Below are positions 1-11,313 of a stretch of 64,000 nucleotides of DNA, one piece after another. Under the pieces are notes generated by a model. The model searched no databases, was not told the DNA's origin, and saw only the letters and a list, made by a program, of their open reading frames with translations. Each line of letters opens with the position of its first letter. The stretch's first letter is position 1. The translations under genes and the position numbers were made by a program. Source of the DNA: Acidovorax sp. sic0104 (GTDB lineage: Bacteria > Pseudomonadota > Gammaproteobacteria > Burkholderiales > Burkholderiaceae_C); contig NZ_JAHUWH010000005.1 of NCBI RefSeq assembly GCF_019219095.1, positions 62,001-126,000 of the forward strand, in the 5' to 3' direction.

Positions 1-802
<802 letters not shown>

Positions 803-944
803 GGCCCGCACTGTAGTGCATCGCCGCGCAGAGCCCACCCACATCGCCCTGCGCGGCGCCCAGTTCAGGCGGCTGAAAGACACGCCGGTAAAATGCCGGG
901 TTTCCCCTGAAATACCCCTCCTCCCACCCGAACCCGCACACCCC

Positions 945-3029
945 ATGGCCCATACACAGCAGCAATCCCAACAGATGGCAAATGCAATCCGCGCATTGGC
1001 CATGGACGCAGTTCAACAAGCCAACTCCGGCCACCCCGGCGCCCCCATGGGCATGGCCGACATGGCCGTGGCGCTGTGGGGCCGCCACCTCAAGCACAAC
1101 CCTGCCAACCCCGCCTGGTTCGACCGCGACCGCTTCGTGCTTTCCAACGGCCACGGTTCGATGCTGCTGTACGCACTGCTGCACCTCACCGGTTACGACC
1201 TGCCGATCGAGGAGCTCAAGAACTTCCGCCAGCTGCACAGCAAGACGCCCGGCCACCCTGAGGTGGGCTACACCGCTGGCGTCGAGACCACCACAGGCCC
1301 ACTGGGCCAGGGCATCACCAACGCCGTGGGCTTCGCCCTGGCTGAAAAGCTGCTGGCTTCCGAGTTCAACCGCGAAGGCCATGCGGTGGTGGACCACAAC
1401 ACTTACGTGTTCCTGGGCGACGGCTGCCTGATGGAAGGCATCAGCCACGAAGCCGTGTCCCTGGCCGGCGCCTGGAAACTCAACAAGCTGATCGCCCTGT
1501 ACGACGACAACGGCATCAGCATCGACGGCCAGGTCGCTCCCTGGTTTGCCGACAACACCCCCCTGCGCTTTGTGGCCAGCGGCTGGAACGTGATCGGCCC
1601 CATCGACGGCCACGACGCCGACAAGGTGGCTGCCGCGATTGCCGAGGCCAAGAAGCAGACCGAGCGCCCCACCCTCATCGTGTGCAAGACCCACATCGGC
1701 AAGGGCAGCCCCAACCGCGCCAACACCGCCAAGGCCCACGGCGAGCCCCTGGGTGCCGAAGAAATCAAGCTCACCCGCGAAGCCCTGGGCTGGACCAGCG
1801 AACCCTTCGTGGTGCCCGAAGACGTGTACGGCGACTGGAACGGCAAGGCCAGTGGCCAGGCTTCCGAAGCCGCTTGGAACGAGCGTTTCGCCGCGTACAG
1901 CGCCGCCTTCCCCGACCTGGCTGCCGAGCTCACCCGCCGCATGAACGGCGACCTGCCCGCCAACTTCGCCCAGGTGGCCGTGGACACCGTGGTGGCCGCC
2001 CACACCAAGGGCGAGACGGTGGCCAGCCGCAAGGCCAGCCAGCTGGCGCTGGAAGCCTTCACCGCCGCGCTGCCCGAACTGCTGGGCGGCAGCGCCGACC
2101 TGACCGGCTCCAACCTGACCAACACCAAGAGCACGCCCAACCTGCGCTTTGACATCCAGGGCAACGTGGTGCAGACCGAAGTGGCCGACGGCAAGAAGAT
2201 CGGCGGGCGCCACATCAACTACGGCGTGCGCGAATTCGGCATGGCCGCCATCATGAACGGCATTGCGCTGCACGGCGGCTTCATCCCCTACGGCGGCACC
2301 TTCCTGACCTTCAGCGACTACAGCCGCAACGCCATCCGCATGGCCGCGCTGATGAAGCAGCGCGTGATCCACGTGTTCACGCACGACTCCATCGGCCTGG
2401 GCGAAGACGGACCCACCCACCAGTCCATCGAGCACGTCGCCAGCCTGCGCCTGATCCCCAACCTGGACGTCTGGCGCCCCGCCGACACGGCCGAAACCGC
2501 GGTGGCCTGGAGCGTGGCCCTGTCCAACCGCAACAAGCCCACGGCGCTGGCCCTTTCGCGCCAGAACCTGCCCTATGCGCCCAAGCGCGACCTGGGTGAA
2601 ATCTCGCGCGGCGCGTACGTCCTGTCCGAGCCCGCCGACGTGGGCCTGAACAAGAAGGCCGTGGCCGTGATCATCGCCACCGGCTCCGAAGTGCAGCTGG
2701 CGCTCAAGGCCCAGCGCCTGCTGGCCGACAAGAAGGTCGCGGTGCGCGTGGTCTCCATGCCCAGCACGACCACTTTCGACCGCGAAGACGCCAAGTACAA
2801 GAGCAGCGTTCTGCCGGCGGGCGTGCCCCGCGTGGCCGTGGAAATGGGCGTGAGCGACGGCTGGTGGAAATACGGCTGCGCCGCCGTGGTCGGCATCGAC
2901 ACGTATGGCGAGTCGGCCCCCGCACCGGTGCTGTTCAAGCACTTCGGCTTCACCGAGGAAAACGTCGCCGATGCCGTGCTGGTCGCCATCGGCGCTGCAC
3001 GCCTGAAGCCCGCCAGGAAGGCCCGCTAA
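945..3029 (+). CDS. tkt: Transketolase
   Basis: Thiamine-diphosphate enzyme of the non-oxidative pentose phosphate pathway (694 residues, normal length). It transfers two-carbon units between ketoses and aldoses. Visible signatures: [12 protein letters not shown] near the N-terminus, the ThDP-binding GDGCLMEG segment, and [15 protein letters not shown] in the pyrimidine-binding domain. The ATG at 945 gives the standard N-terminus [10 protein letters not shown]. The reading frame is open further upstream, but that sequence does not look like protein and overlaps divergent speD. The gene is followed after about 90 bases by gap, a common betaproteobacterial arrangement for Calvin-cycle/pentose phosphate enzymes. 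Confidence 0.97.
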   Translation: MAHTQQQSQQMANAIRALAMDAVQQANSGHPGAPMGMADMAVALWGRHLKHNPANPAWFDRDRFVLSNGHGSMLLYALLHLTGYDLPIEELKNFRQLHSKTPGHPEVGYTAGVETTTGPLGQGITNAVGFALAEKLLASEFNREGHAVVDHNTYVFLGDGCLMEGISHEAVSLAGAWKLNKLIALYDDNGISIDGQVAPWFADNTPLRFVASGWNVIGPIDGHDADKVAAAIAEAKKQTERPTLIVCKTHIGKGSPNRANTAKAHGEPLGAEEIKLTREALGWTSEPFVVPEDVYGDWNGKASGQASEAAWNERFAAYSAAFPDLAAELTRRMNGDLPANFAQVAVDTVVAAHTKGETVASRKASQLALEAFTAALPELLGGSADLTGSNLTNTKSTPNLRFDIQGNVVQTEVADGKKIGGRHINYGVREFGMAAIMNGIALHGGFIPYGGTFLTFSDYSRNAIRMAALMKQRVIHVFTHDSIGLGEDGPTHQSIEHVASLRLIPNLDVWRPADTAETAVAWSVALSNRNKPTALALSRQNLPYAPKRDLGEISRGAYVLSEPADVGLNKKAVAVIIATGSEVQLALKAQRLLADKKVAVRVVSMPSTTTFDREDAKYKSSVLPAGVPRVAVEMGVSDGWWKYGCAAVVGIDTYGESAPAPVLFKHFGFTEENVADAVLVAIGAARLKPARKAR

Positions 3030-4118
<1,089 letters not shown>

Positions 4119-4223
4119 GGGATCGCGGCGCGGCTGCTTGAGTGGTCCTGCGTGGCCAACGGCCCGCCATCCACTGGCGGGCTCCTCACCACGCAAATGC
4201 CGCAAGTCCGCCACGCGCCCCAC

Positions 4224-4258
4224 AGGCCGGCCTCCCGCAAGGGTGGCCGGCCTTTTTT
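4224..4258 (+). terminator. Rho-independent terminator after gap
   Basis: AGGCCGGCC pairs with GGCCGGCCT around a short loop and is followed by a run of T residues. A second GC hairpin without a T tract (GCCCGCC/GGCGGGC) precedes it near 4161-4181. Confidence 0.85.
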
Positions 4259-4296
4259 CTGGCCGCCACACACGGGCTGGACGCGCCCGTGAACCG

Positions 4297-4770
4297 ATGG
4301 ATGACATGAAGACAAACACCGCAGCCTGGGCTACCGGCCTCCTCGTGGCGTGCCTGACCTTGCCGATGGCCGCCGTTCTGGGCGCCTGGTCGTTGTTCGA
4401 CGTCAGCGATGCGCGGCCCGGCGGGCTGGCCTACTACCTGGGTGTGCCGGCGGGCATTCGCGACGTCACTGGCACCTTCGGCGAATGCCGGCCAGCGCGT
4501 TTTCGCTGGAAGGGCCGTGACGGCCTGAGCGCGCCTTTCGTCGTGATGCACTACGGCAGCCAGCTGCCGCCGGACGAGGCGCTTGAACGGCATGCAGCTG
4601 CGCTGACGCCGCTGGCCTGCCAGAAGGACGGCGAGAGCGCCGCTACGGACTCCAGCCCCCACACACGGCCATTGCGCTGCGCCCACCCCGATGTCCTGGC
4701 GGCAGACATCCACGTGGAGACTGCGGGTCCCTGCCGAGAGGTCTCGCTCGCGTTCACGTTGAACGATTGA
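4297..4770 (+). CDS. Small membrane-anchored or secreted protein of unknown function
   Basis: The 157-residue product begins with a hydrophobic segment (about residues 10-30, WATGLLVACLTLPMAAVLGAW) preceded by a lysine, so it is probably anchored or exported. The rest is soluble, with four cysteines (one each in the GECRPAR, LACQKD, RCAHPD and PCREV segments) that could form two disulfides in the periplasm. I do not recognise a family. Start could be 4297 or 4306 (both ATG, in frame). It sits just after the gap terminator and so needs its own promoter. Codon use is like the neighbours. Confidence 0.55.
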   Translation: MDDMKTNTAAWATGLLVACLTLPMAAVLGAWSLFDVSDARPGGLAYYLGVPAGIRDVTGTFGECRPARFRWKGRDGLSAPFVVMHYGSQLPPDEALERHAAALTPLACQKDGESAATDSSPHTRPLRCAHPDVLAADIHVETAGPCREVSLAFTLND

Positions 4771-4857
4771 GGCGCAGGCAGTGGGCCTCACCGCGCGGAC
4801 CCGGGCTTCGCACCCATCCGCCCCGGCGGGCTTCTCGAGGGCGGTGCGCTGCGCCTG

Positions 4858-5958
4858 CTACGCCGACCTGGCGGCAGCGGCCGGCCGGTCCCGCGCGATA
4901 TGGATCGTGCTCGTAGGGAATGCGAACGCCACCCCCATGGCCTTGAACTCGCGCATCAGCGCGAGGTTGATGGACTGCTGCAGGTCCATGTACAGATTGA
5001 ACGCCGGGTCCTGCACGATGTAGACCACCTCGTAGTCCAGCGAACTCTGGCCGAGCGACTTGAAGTGCACGCGGTCCAGGCGCAGCTCTGGATGCGCCTC
5101 GATGAGCCTGCGCACCACACCAGGAATCGCCTCGGCCTGCTCCGGCGTGGTGGCGTACGACACGCCGAACTGGAAGACGATGCGGCGCTTCTCCAGCATG
5201 CGGTAGTTGCTGATGGTCTGCTTGAGCAGGTCGGTGTTGGACATCACGATCTGCTCGCCCTGCAGGCTGCGGATGCGCGTGGTCTTGAGGCCGATGACCT
5301 GCACCGTGCCCGACACATTGCCCACCACGATGAAGTCACCCACTTCGAAAGGCTTGTCCACGGCGATGGCCAGCGATGCGAACAAGTCGCCCAGGATGTT
5401 CTGCACCGCCAGCGCCACTGCGATGCCTCCCACGCCCAGGCTGGCGATGAAGGCCGTGATGTTGACCCCCAGGTTGGACAGGATGGCCAGCACCACCACG
5501 CTCCACAGCAGCGTGCGCAGGCCCCAGGACAGCAACGTGGCGGAGGCACTGACCTGCGTCATGCCGCTGGAGCTGTGCCGCTGTACATAGCGGCCCACGC
5601 CCAGCCCGATGGCACGCATGCCCCACAGGCCCATCTGCAGCGCCACGGCCACGAACCACAGCTGGCTCAGCCGCGTTTCCCAGCGCGCGGGCAGGTCCAG
5701 GAAGTTCGCCCCCACCAGCAGCGCCACCAGGAATACGAGCAGCCGGCTCGTGCCCTCCAGCACGTCGGCCGCCGTATGCGCCGTGGCGCTGTCGGAGCGG
5801 CCGGCCCAGTTGCGGGCACGCCGCGTGAGCAGATGCAGCACCACCATGATCGCGAAATACGTGGTCGCGGCCGCAGCCAGGGCCAACAGCAGGCTCCACA
5901 GGGGAATGCCCATGACGGTGGTCTCGCGGACCCAGTCCATGAATGGGGAATCTTGCAT
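4858..5958 (-). CDS. MscS-family mechanosensitive ion channel
   Basis: The 366-residue protein has N-terminal hydrophobic helices (from about residue 15, GIPLWSLLLALAA, and further segments to about 170), then the MscS pore and beta domain: NITAFIASLGVGGIAVALA (glycine/alanine-rich pore helix), VQNILGDLFASLAI, DKPFEVGDFI and TTRIRSLQGEQI. Family members release solutes from the cytoplasm on osmotic downshift. The ATG at 5958 gives MQDSPFMDW; sequence upstream is not protein-like. The three to five N-terminal helices make it longer than minimal MscS (286 residues in E. coli). It is separated from the upstream kinase gene by 137 bases, so it is probably not part of the catabolic operon. Confidence 0.92.
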   Translation of the reverse strand: MQDSPFMDWVRETTVMGIPLWSLLLALAAAATTYFAIMVVLHLLTRRARNWAGRSDSATAHTAADVLEGTSRLLVFLVALLVGANFLDLPARWETRLSQLWFVAVALQMGLWGMRAIGLGVGRYVQRHSSSGMTQVSASATLLSWGLRTLLWSVVVLAILSNLGVNITAFIASLGVGGIAVALAVQNILGDLFASLAIAVDKPFEVGDFIVVGNVSGTVQVIGLKTTRIRSLQGEQIVMSNTDLLKQTISNYRMLEKRRIVFQFGVSYATTPEQAEAIPGVVRRLIEAHPELRLDRVHFKSLGQSSLDYEVVYIVQDPAFNLYMDLQQSINLALMREFKAMGVAFAFPTSTIHIARDRPAAAARSA

Positions 5959-6095
5959 GCTCGACGCTGCTCCTTGCAGTGGACCGGCGCCGGGCAGCGC
6001 GCCAATGGCGCCGCACCAGGGCCGGTGTTCAAAGAAAGGCGAAGAAGAGCAAACCGCCAATGCGCCCACCACCGCGCGATGGCCGGGCCGGGTCG

Positions 6096-7451
6096 TTAGC
6101 CGCCGCCGTGCACCAGCCGCTCGAACAGGTCCTGCGGACCCATCTGCCCGCCCTTGAGCATGATCTCCATGCCATCGAGCGACGGCACGTCGCTGTGCAG
6201 TCTGCACAGTGCCACGCCGGGTGCGATGGACGCGTGGAAGGATAGCCCCCATGCCGTGAGCGACTTCACCGCCAGGCTGGAGGTGTCGCCGCCCGCGATG
6301 CCCACGCGCCTGAGCGGCACCTGGGCCAGCAAGCGGGCCAGCAAGCGCCCGCCCGCCTGTGCCACCTGGTGCGCCGTGGCGCCCCCGGCTGGGCTTCCGG
6401 CCGTCACGGCCAGCACGCTGCGCCCGGCGCGCAGTGCCTTGCACATGCCGTCCGCCAGCGCCTGCACGGCTTCTTCGCCGCCATGCACCAAGCTTGCCAC
6501 ATCGACGTCCACGCGGTCGTAGGACTGTGCCGCGCACACCTGCTGCGCGGTGATGGGCGACAGGCTGCCGGCGAGCACGAAGACCGGCCCCTCGGCCCTG
6601 GCAAGCTTCACCTGCGCAGGCAAAGCCTGTGCGTGCGGCCCTTGCGCAGGCAAAGCCTGCGCGTGCGGCCACTGCGTGGCCAGTGCCTGCACCACGCTGC
6701 TCGGCCCCACCGCCAGCAGGCGGGCCTGCTGCGCACGGCGCCACACCAGGCGGCCCACGGCCTGCAGGTCCTCGGGCCGCGCCACATCCAGCAGCACGGC
6801 AGGCGCCTGCGTGACCTGAGCGGCGTCCAGCGCCGCCTCCTGCTGCGCCACCGGCTGCGCGTAGCAGGGGTAGTCGATGCCCGCCATTCCCGCCAGCCCC
6901 TGCGCGGCCAGGTGCAGGCGCAGGTCGGCCTCCTGCATTGGAGTGACCGGGTGGCGGCTCATGGTGGGGTGGCGGTCGATGCGGTGCACCGTGGGCGCGC
7001 TGCCCGCGCGCGCGAACAGGTGGCCGAACACGCAGTAGCGGCCCAGGCTGGGCTGCCCGCCGACGATGGGCACGAAGCGGTTCTCCACATGCTGGCGCAG
7101 CACGCCGATGGCCGTGCCGACGCTGCCCACCTGCGGCGCGCTGTCGAAGGTGGAGCACACCTTGTAGTGCAGCACCGGCACGCGCAGCTGCGCGAAGAAA
7201 CGCCCCACGGGCTCCAGTTCGGCGCGCATGGCGTCGGGCGCCATGGACCGTGCGGCGCCCGCGATGCCGATGGCGTCGAGCGCGCCCGCGCGCCGCAGCT
7301 GCGCCGCCGTGGGCACGCCCATGAAGAGCATGGACCTGAGGCCCAGCTGCGCAGCCGTGGCCAGCGTGTCCGTCGCACCCGTGAAGTCGTCGCCGTACCA
7401 GCCCAGGCGCGCGGTGGACGCGGCCATCTTGTCCAGGTCCTGCAATGCCAT
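6096..7451 (-). CDS. Four-carbon/acid-sugar kinase family protein (DUF1537)
   Basis: The 451-residue product has the two-domain DUF1537 architecture: N-terminal WYGDDFTGATDTL substrate domain and C-terminal nucleotide domain with AGGDTSS and KGGQMG. Characterised members phosphorylate threonate, erythronate or 3-oxo-acid sugars; the substrate here is not determined. It begins one base after the stop of the RuBisCO-like gene, so the two are translationally linked. In established apiose-type pathways a DUF1537 kinase makes the phosphorylated substrate of a RuBisCO-like enzyme, which fits this pairing. A perfect-frame 30-base tandem duplication (6611-6670) adds a repeated PHAQALPAQ decapeptide between the two domains. 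Confidence 0.9.
   Translation of the reverse strand: MALQDLDKMAASTARLGWYGDDFTGATDTLATAAQLGLRSMLFMGVPTAAQLRRAGALDAIGIAGAARSMAPDAMRAELEPVGRFFAQLRVPVLHYKVCSTFDSAPQVGSVGTAIGVLRQHVENRFVPIVGGQPSLGRYCVFGHLFARAGSAPTVHRIDRHPTMSRHPVTPMQEADLRLHLAAQGLAGMAGIDYPCYAQPVAQQEAALDAAQVTQAPAVLLDVARPEDLQAVGRLVWRRAQQARLLAVGPSSVVQALATQWPHAQALPAQGPHAQALPAQVKLARAEGPVFVLAGSLSPITAQQVCAAQSYDRVDVDVASLVHGGEEAVQALADGMCKALRAGRSVLAVTAGSPAGGATAHQVAQAGGRLLARLLAQVPLRRVGIAGGDTSSLAVKSLTAWGLSFHASIAPGVALCRLHSDVPSLDGMEIMLKGGQMGPQDLFERLVHGGG
6611..6670. repeat. 30-base tandem duplication inside the kinase gene
   Basis: Two adjacent 30-base units (6611-6640 and 6641-6670) differ at only two positions (CCTG/CTTG at the start and one T/C), encoding two copies of PHAQALPAQ in the interdomain linker. 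Confidence 0.85.
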
Positions 7452-7452
7452 G

Positions 7453-8739
7453 TCAGGCCTTGCCACCGAAGAACGCCAGCGCGCGCCGCAGCTCGCTCGG
7501 GTGCGCTGCATGCTCGGCCAACGGCGTGCCAGCCGCCACCGCAGCCCAGGCCTGCTGGATGCTGGCCACGCCTGCGGCCGGCCCATCGGGGTGCGCCAGG
7601 ATGCCGCCGCCCGACATGAACAGCAGGTCGGTGCTGCGCAACCGCTCCCAGGTCAGCGGCACGGTGCCGGCCCACTGGCCATTGGAGACGGCGGGCAGCA
7701 CGGCATCGTCCAACCCCTCGCACAGCGGGGCCAGCGTGTCGTGGGCCGACTCGACCACCTCGTCGTCGGTCTGCGAGAACTTTCCTTGCAGGCCGTGCAC
7801 ATGCATGTGGTCCACGCCCGCCAGGCGCCACAGCGTCTGCCAGGCCTGGAACGAAAAGCCCAGCAGCGGGTGGCGTGACAGGGCGCCGTAGCCGTTGCGG
7901 TGGCCGTGCAGCGCCAGGGGCGTGTGGCGGCGCAGCGTCTGCACGGCCGAGTAGCCGCACCAGTTCAAGCTGGCCATCACGCAGCTGCCGCCCTCGGCCT
8001 GCACCAGGTCGGCATGGCGGCGCATGGCGTCGGTTTCGTCCGTGATGTTGAAGGCCACCATGACGTGCTTGCCGGTCCTGTCCTGGTGCGCGCGCACGGC
8101 GCGCATCACGGCCTTCACGCGGTCCTGCAAGGGTGCATGCGCGGGGTCCGCACACACCTCGTCGTCCTTGATGAAGTCCACACCCGCCGCGCACAGCCGC
8201 GCGGCCAGCGCGCCGGTCTCCTCGGCCGACAGGCCCACGTTGGGCTTGACGATGGTGCCGATGAGCGGCCGGCCCTGAACGCCCGTGAGCGCCCGGGTGC
8301 CGGCGATGCCCTGGCGGGGCATGTCGAAGCGCGTGCGGTATGCGGCCGGCAGGTGCAGCGACTCCAGGCGCAGGCCCGTGACCTCGCCCAGGTCGAACAG
8401 GTTGCCCGACACCGTGGCCGCGAGCGTGGGCAGGTTGGCCCCCACGTTGGCGACCGGAAAGCGCACACGCAGGCGCGCACGGCGGAAGGGCCCGGCCAGC
8501 GGCTTGCCCGCAGCGGCACGGCGGTCCAGCCAGCCGTTGGGCAGGCTGGGCACAGGCACGGATTCAAGCTCGTCGATGGACACGACCGCGGCGCGGGCGC
8601 GCTCGCGCAGCGCATCGGTCTCGCCCTCCACGCGCGCAAATGTGCCGCACGACTGCTCGCCGGCCAGCACCTCGGCCACGTGCGCCGGGTCGAGCGGGGT
8701 TTCGATGAGGTAGACGGCCTCGAAATGGTCAGGACTCAT
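7453..8739 (-). CDS. RuBisCO-like protein (form IV large-subunit family)
   Basis: The 428-residue product aligns by eye with the RuBisCO large subunit. The Mg/carbamate site FIKDDE is intact (Lys191, Asp193 and Glu194, equivalent to spinach K201, D203, E204). The equivalents of K175 (TIVKP), H294-R295 (GHR), H327 and loop-6 K334 (HVHGLQGK), S379 (PAVSNG) and G403-404 (SGGG) are present. K177 is replaced by Asn and H298 by Tyr, so RuBP carboxylation is not expected. Known relatives decarboxylate or hydrolyse 3-oxo-isoapionate-4-phosphate, or act in methionine salvage; the adjacent acid-sugar kinase favours the former type. No small subunit or phosphoribulokinase is nearby. The ATG at 8739 is followed by MSPDHFEAVY. 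Confidence 0.92.
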   Translation of the reverse strand: MSPDHFEAVYLIETPLDPAHVAEVLAGEQSCGTFARVEGETDALRERARAAVVSIDELESVPVPSLPNGWLDRRAAAGKPLAGPFRRARLRVRFPVANVGANLPTLAATVSGNLFDLGEVTGLRLESLHLPAAYRTRFDMPRQGIAGTRALTGVQGRPLIGTIVKPNVGLSAEETGALAARLCAAGVDFIKDDEVCADPAHAPLQDRVKAVMRAVRAHQDRTGKHVMVAFNITDETDAMRRHADLVQAEGGSCVMASLNWCGYSAVQTLRRHTPLALHGHRNGYGALSRHPLLGFSFQAWQTLWRLAGVDHMHVHGLQGKFSQTDDEVVESAHDTLAPLCEGLDDAVLPAVSNGQWAGTVPLTWERLRSTDLLFMSGGGILAHPDGPAAGVASIQQAWAAVAAGTPLAEHAAHPSELRRALAFFGGKA

Positions 8740-8740
8740 G

Positions 8741-8800
8741 ATGCTATGTTTTTTATAGCTTTCAGCGCTTATCCATAAAGCGCCAGGCAGCAATTTCTTA
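8741..8800. repeat. Interspersed repeat family A
   Basis: It contains TATAGCTTTCAGCGCTTATC and ATAAAGCGCCAGGCAG, an imperfect hairpin-forming pair. It lies between the VOC gene and the RuBisCO-like gene, directly upstream of the latter's start codon, so it could influence translation or mRNA stability. Confidence 0.7.
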
Positions 8801-8815
8801 TTGAATCCCGTGCAT

Positions 8816-9367
8816 TCACAGCGTGTCGAGGTCGGGGAACGGCCGCACCGGGTCCTTGCCGTCCCAGCCCTTCGCCGCCTCGCGGATCAGCGTGAACAGG
8901 CGGCCTTTGGGACCCGCCACTTCCGACAGCTCGATCAGCGCGCCCGGGTGCAGGCCGGGGTGCTGGCCGTCCTCGAAGTACACGAAGCGGCCGTTCTCGC
9001 CCACCTCGCCGCTCATGCAGACCTTGAAGCCCGCCGCCTCGGCGCGCGCCAGGTCGGCGTCGAAATCCTCCGTCCAGTACGCCACGTGCTGGCCGCCCAC
9101 ATGGCCGGCCTGCTGGAAGTCGCGGTACATCGAGGGCACGTCGTTGCGCGTCTGCAGAAGCTCGATCTGCACGCCACCCGCGTTGGCCAGCGCCACCGAG
9201 TTGTGCGGCTCGTGGCGCTCGCCGCGGTAGGTGTAGTTGCGGATCGGCACGCGCGGGTTGTAGTACCAGGGCCCGACGCCCAGCACGTTGGCCCAGTAGT
9301 CCATGGCGGCCTCGATGTCTGGCACGAGGTAGGCCACCTGGCGGATCTCACCAAAGAATCGGCTCAT
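8816..9367 (-). CDS. VOC-superfamily (glyoxalase-like) protein
   Basis: The 183-residue protein has the vicinal-oxygen-chelate pattern: RQVAYLVPDIEAAMDYWANVLGVGPW at the N-terminus, VQIELLQ with a likely metal glutamate, and a second half GGQHVAYWTEDFDAD with a likely metal histidine, then ALIELSE. VOC proteins catalyse isomerisations, epimerisations and dioxygenations on substrates chelated through vicinal oxygens. In this operon it could isomerise or epimerise an oxo-acid intermediate upstream of the kinase and RuBisCO-like steps; this is inference. It lies between the TRAP permease and RuBisCO-like genes on the same strand. Confidence 0.8.
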   Translation of the reverse strand: MSRFFGEIRQVAYLVPDIEAAMDYWANVLGVGPWYYNPRVPIRNYTYRGERHEPHNSVALANAGGVQIELLQTRNDVPSMYRDFQQAGHVGGQHVAYWTEDFDADLARAEAAGFKVCMSGEVGENGRFVYFEDGQHPGLHPGALIELSEVAGPKGRLFTLIREAAKGWDGKDPVRPFPDLDTL

Positions 9368-9444
9368 GGTTTGCTTCTTTCAGAAAGGGATGGAGGGCCC
9401 GGCACGCGATGCGGCCGGACCAGGGGAGGTGTTGGAAGAAAGGG

Positions 9445-11313
9445 CTACTTGAGAAAGCCTGTCGATATCCAGGGGATCGCAGCCACGATGACCAGGCCCA
9501 CGAACAGCGCCATCACATAGCCGCCGATGTGCCGCAGGCCCTCATTGGGGTGCACCTTGCTGATCGCGCAGGCGCCGTAGTAGCCCACGCCGAACGGTGG
9601 CGCGAACAGGCCGATGCCCATCGCGAAGATCACGACCATGGCGTAGTGCACCTCGTGGATGCCCACGGCCTTGGCAATCGGGAACAGGAGCGGCCCGAAG
9701 AGCACGATGGCCGGGATGCCTTCGAGCACGCTGCCCAGGATCACAAAGGCCACGATGGACACGGCCATGAAGCCCCAGGCACCGCCGGGCAGCCGCTTCA
9801 TCACCTCGGCCAAGTCGTGCGAGAAGCCCGACTGCGTGAGCCCCCAGGCCATGGCGGTGGCGCAGCCCACGATGAAGATGATGGCGCCGGTGAGCGATGC
9901 GGTCTCGATCAGCATGGGCCGCAGCCGCCGCCAGTCGAACTGGCGGTGGATGAACAGGCCCACCAGCACCGCGTAGACGATGCCGATGGTGGAGACCTCG
10001 GTGGCGGTGGCCACGCCCTCGACCACGGCCGCGCGGATCACGAAGGGCAGCGCAATCGCCGGCAGCGCGGTGAGCAGGAAGCGCCCGATCTGCGCACGGC
10101 CGAAGCGCTGCACCTGCGACAGGTCCTCGCGCCGGTAGCGCCACCAGACCACGGCGCACAGGCAGGCACCCACCACCACGGCCGGCAGCATGCCGCCCGT
10201 GAACAGCGCCGCGATCGACACACCCGTGACCGAGCCGATGGTGATCAGCACGATGGAGGGCGGGATGGTCTCGGTCTGCGCGCCCGTGGCCGACAACAGC
10301 GCCACCAGGTCGCCGGGCTTGGCGCCGCGCTTCTTCATCTCGGGGAACAGCACGGGCGCGATGGCCGCCATGTCCGCGATCTTGGAACCCGAGATGCCAG
10401 AGACCAGGTACATGGCCCCGATCAGCACGTACGACAGGCCGCCGCGCACATGGCCGAGCAGGCTGGCCAGGAACTGGATCATGGCGCGCGCCATGCCCGT
10501 CATCTCGATCAGCGCACCGAGAAAGATGAACAACGGCACCGCCAGCAGCATGAGGTGCGACATGCCTTCGTCGAGCCGCCCCACCAGCACCAGCATGGGC
10601 GCCCGCGTGGTAAGCGCGAGATATCCGAACGTGGCCAGCGCGAACGAGAAGGCGATCGGCACGCCCGCGAACACGCAGGCCGCCACCACCACCACGAAGA
10701 AGATCACCAGGTTGAGCTTGCCCAGCGGCGCGAACACGGGCTGCGCGAGCCAGAAGGCCAGCACCAGCGCGCCCACCGTGGCCACTGCCGCCAGCATCAC
10801 GGCGATGCCGCCCTCGCGCAGCATGCGCAGGGTGCACACCAGCAGCATCAGCGCCATGCCCGCCGGCAACGCCGAAGCACGCCAGGCGTTGCTGATCTCC
10901 AGCGCCGGCGTGACGATCACCGCCTCTTCGGCCGCGTACTCCCACGCGTGGTGCAGGATGAGCAGCAGGAAGGCGAACGACGCGGCCATGGCCAGCGCCT
11001 CCAGGTAGGCGCGTGCCGCAGGCGGCACCTTGCCCACGAAGGCCGTCATGCGCATGTGCTCGCCCCGGCGCAGGGCCACCACCGCGCCCAGCATGGACAG
11101 CCACAGGAACAGGATGGAGGCCAGCTCGTCCGACCACACCAGCGGCGCGTGGAACACGTAGCGCGACACCACGCCGCAGAACAGAAGCACGATCTCCACC
11201 AGCACCAGCAAGGCTGCGGCGGATTCCACCACCACGCCGATGCCCCGGTCCAGCGGGTCGAGCGCGGCCCGCCAGCCCGTGGGGACGGGCGCGGGCACGG
11301 CAGCGGCCAGCAT
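9445..11313 (-). CDS. TRAP transporter fused permease (DctQ-DctM)
   Basis: The 622-residue integral membrane protein joins a small DctQ-type four-helix domain (about residues 1-190, containing VVSRYVFHAPLVWSDELA) to a large DctM-type domain (from about 205; GVPIAFSFALATFGYLAL, SGISGSKIADMAAI, TIPPSIVLITIGS and APPFGVGYYGAC). It drives Na+-dependent uptake of organic acids captured by the periplasmic DctP protein. The start ATG shares one base with the stop of dctP upstream (TGATG), indicating coupled translation. Its operon partners imply that the substrate is the sugar acid processed by the kinase and RuBisCO-like enzyme. Confidence 0.93.
   Translation of the reverse strand: MLAAAVPAPVPTGWRAALDPLDRGIGVVVESAAALLVLVEIVLLFCGVVSRYVFHAPLVWSDELASILFLWLSMLGAVVALRRGEHMRMTAFVGKVPPAARAYLEALAMAASFAFLLLILHHAWEYAAEEAVIVTPALEISNAWRASALPAGMALMLLVCTLRMLREGGIAVMLAAVATVGALVLAFWLAQPVFAPLGKLNLVIFFVVVVAACVFAGVPIAFSFALATFGYLALTTRAPMLVLVGRLDEGMSHLMLLAVPLFIFLGALIEMTGMARAMIQFLASLLGHVRGGLSYVLIGAMYLVSGISGSKIADMAAIAPVLFPEMKKRGAKPGDLVALLSATGAQTETIPPSIVLITIGSVTGVSIAALFTGGMLPAVVVGACLCAVVWWRYRREDLSQVQRFGRAQIGRFLLTALPAIALPFVIRAAVVEGVATATEVSTIGIVYAVLVGLFIHRQFDWRRLRPMLIETASLTGAIIFIVGCATAMAWGLTQSGFSHDLAEVMKRLPGGAWGFMAVSIVAFVILGSVLEGIPAIVLFGPLLFPIAKAVGIHEVHYAMVVIFAMGIGLFAPPFGVGYYGACAISKVHPNEGLRHIGGYVMALFVGLVIVAAIPWISTGFLK

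Noticed and set aside
7453-8739. True RuBisCO large subunit
   Set aside because: K177- and H298-equivalent residues are changed, no small subunit or phosphoribulokinase is present, and the neighbours are sugar-acid genes.
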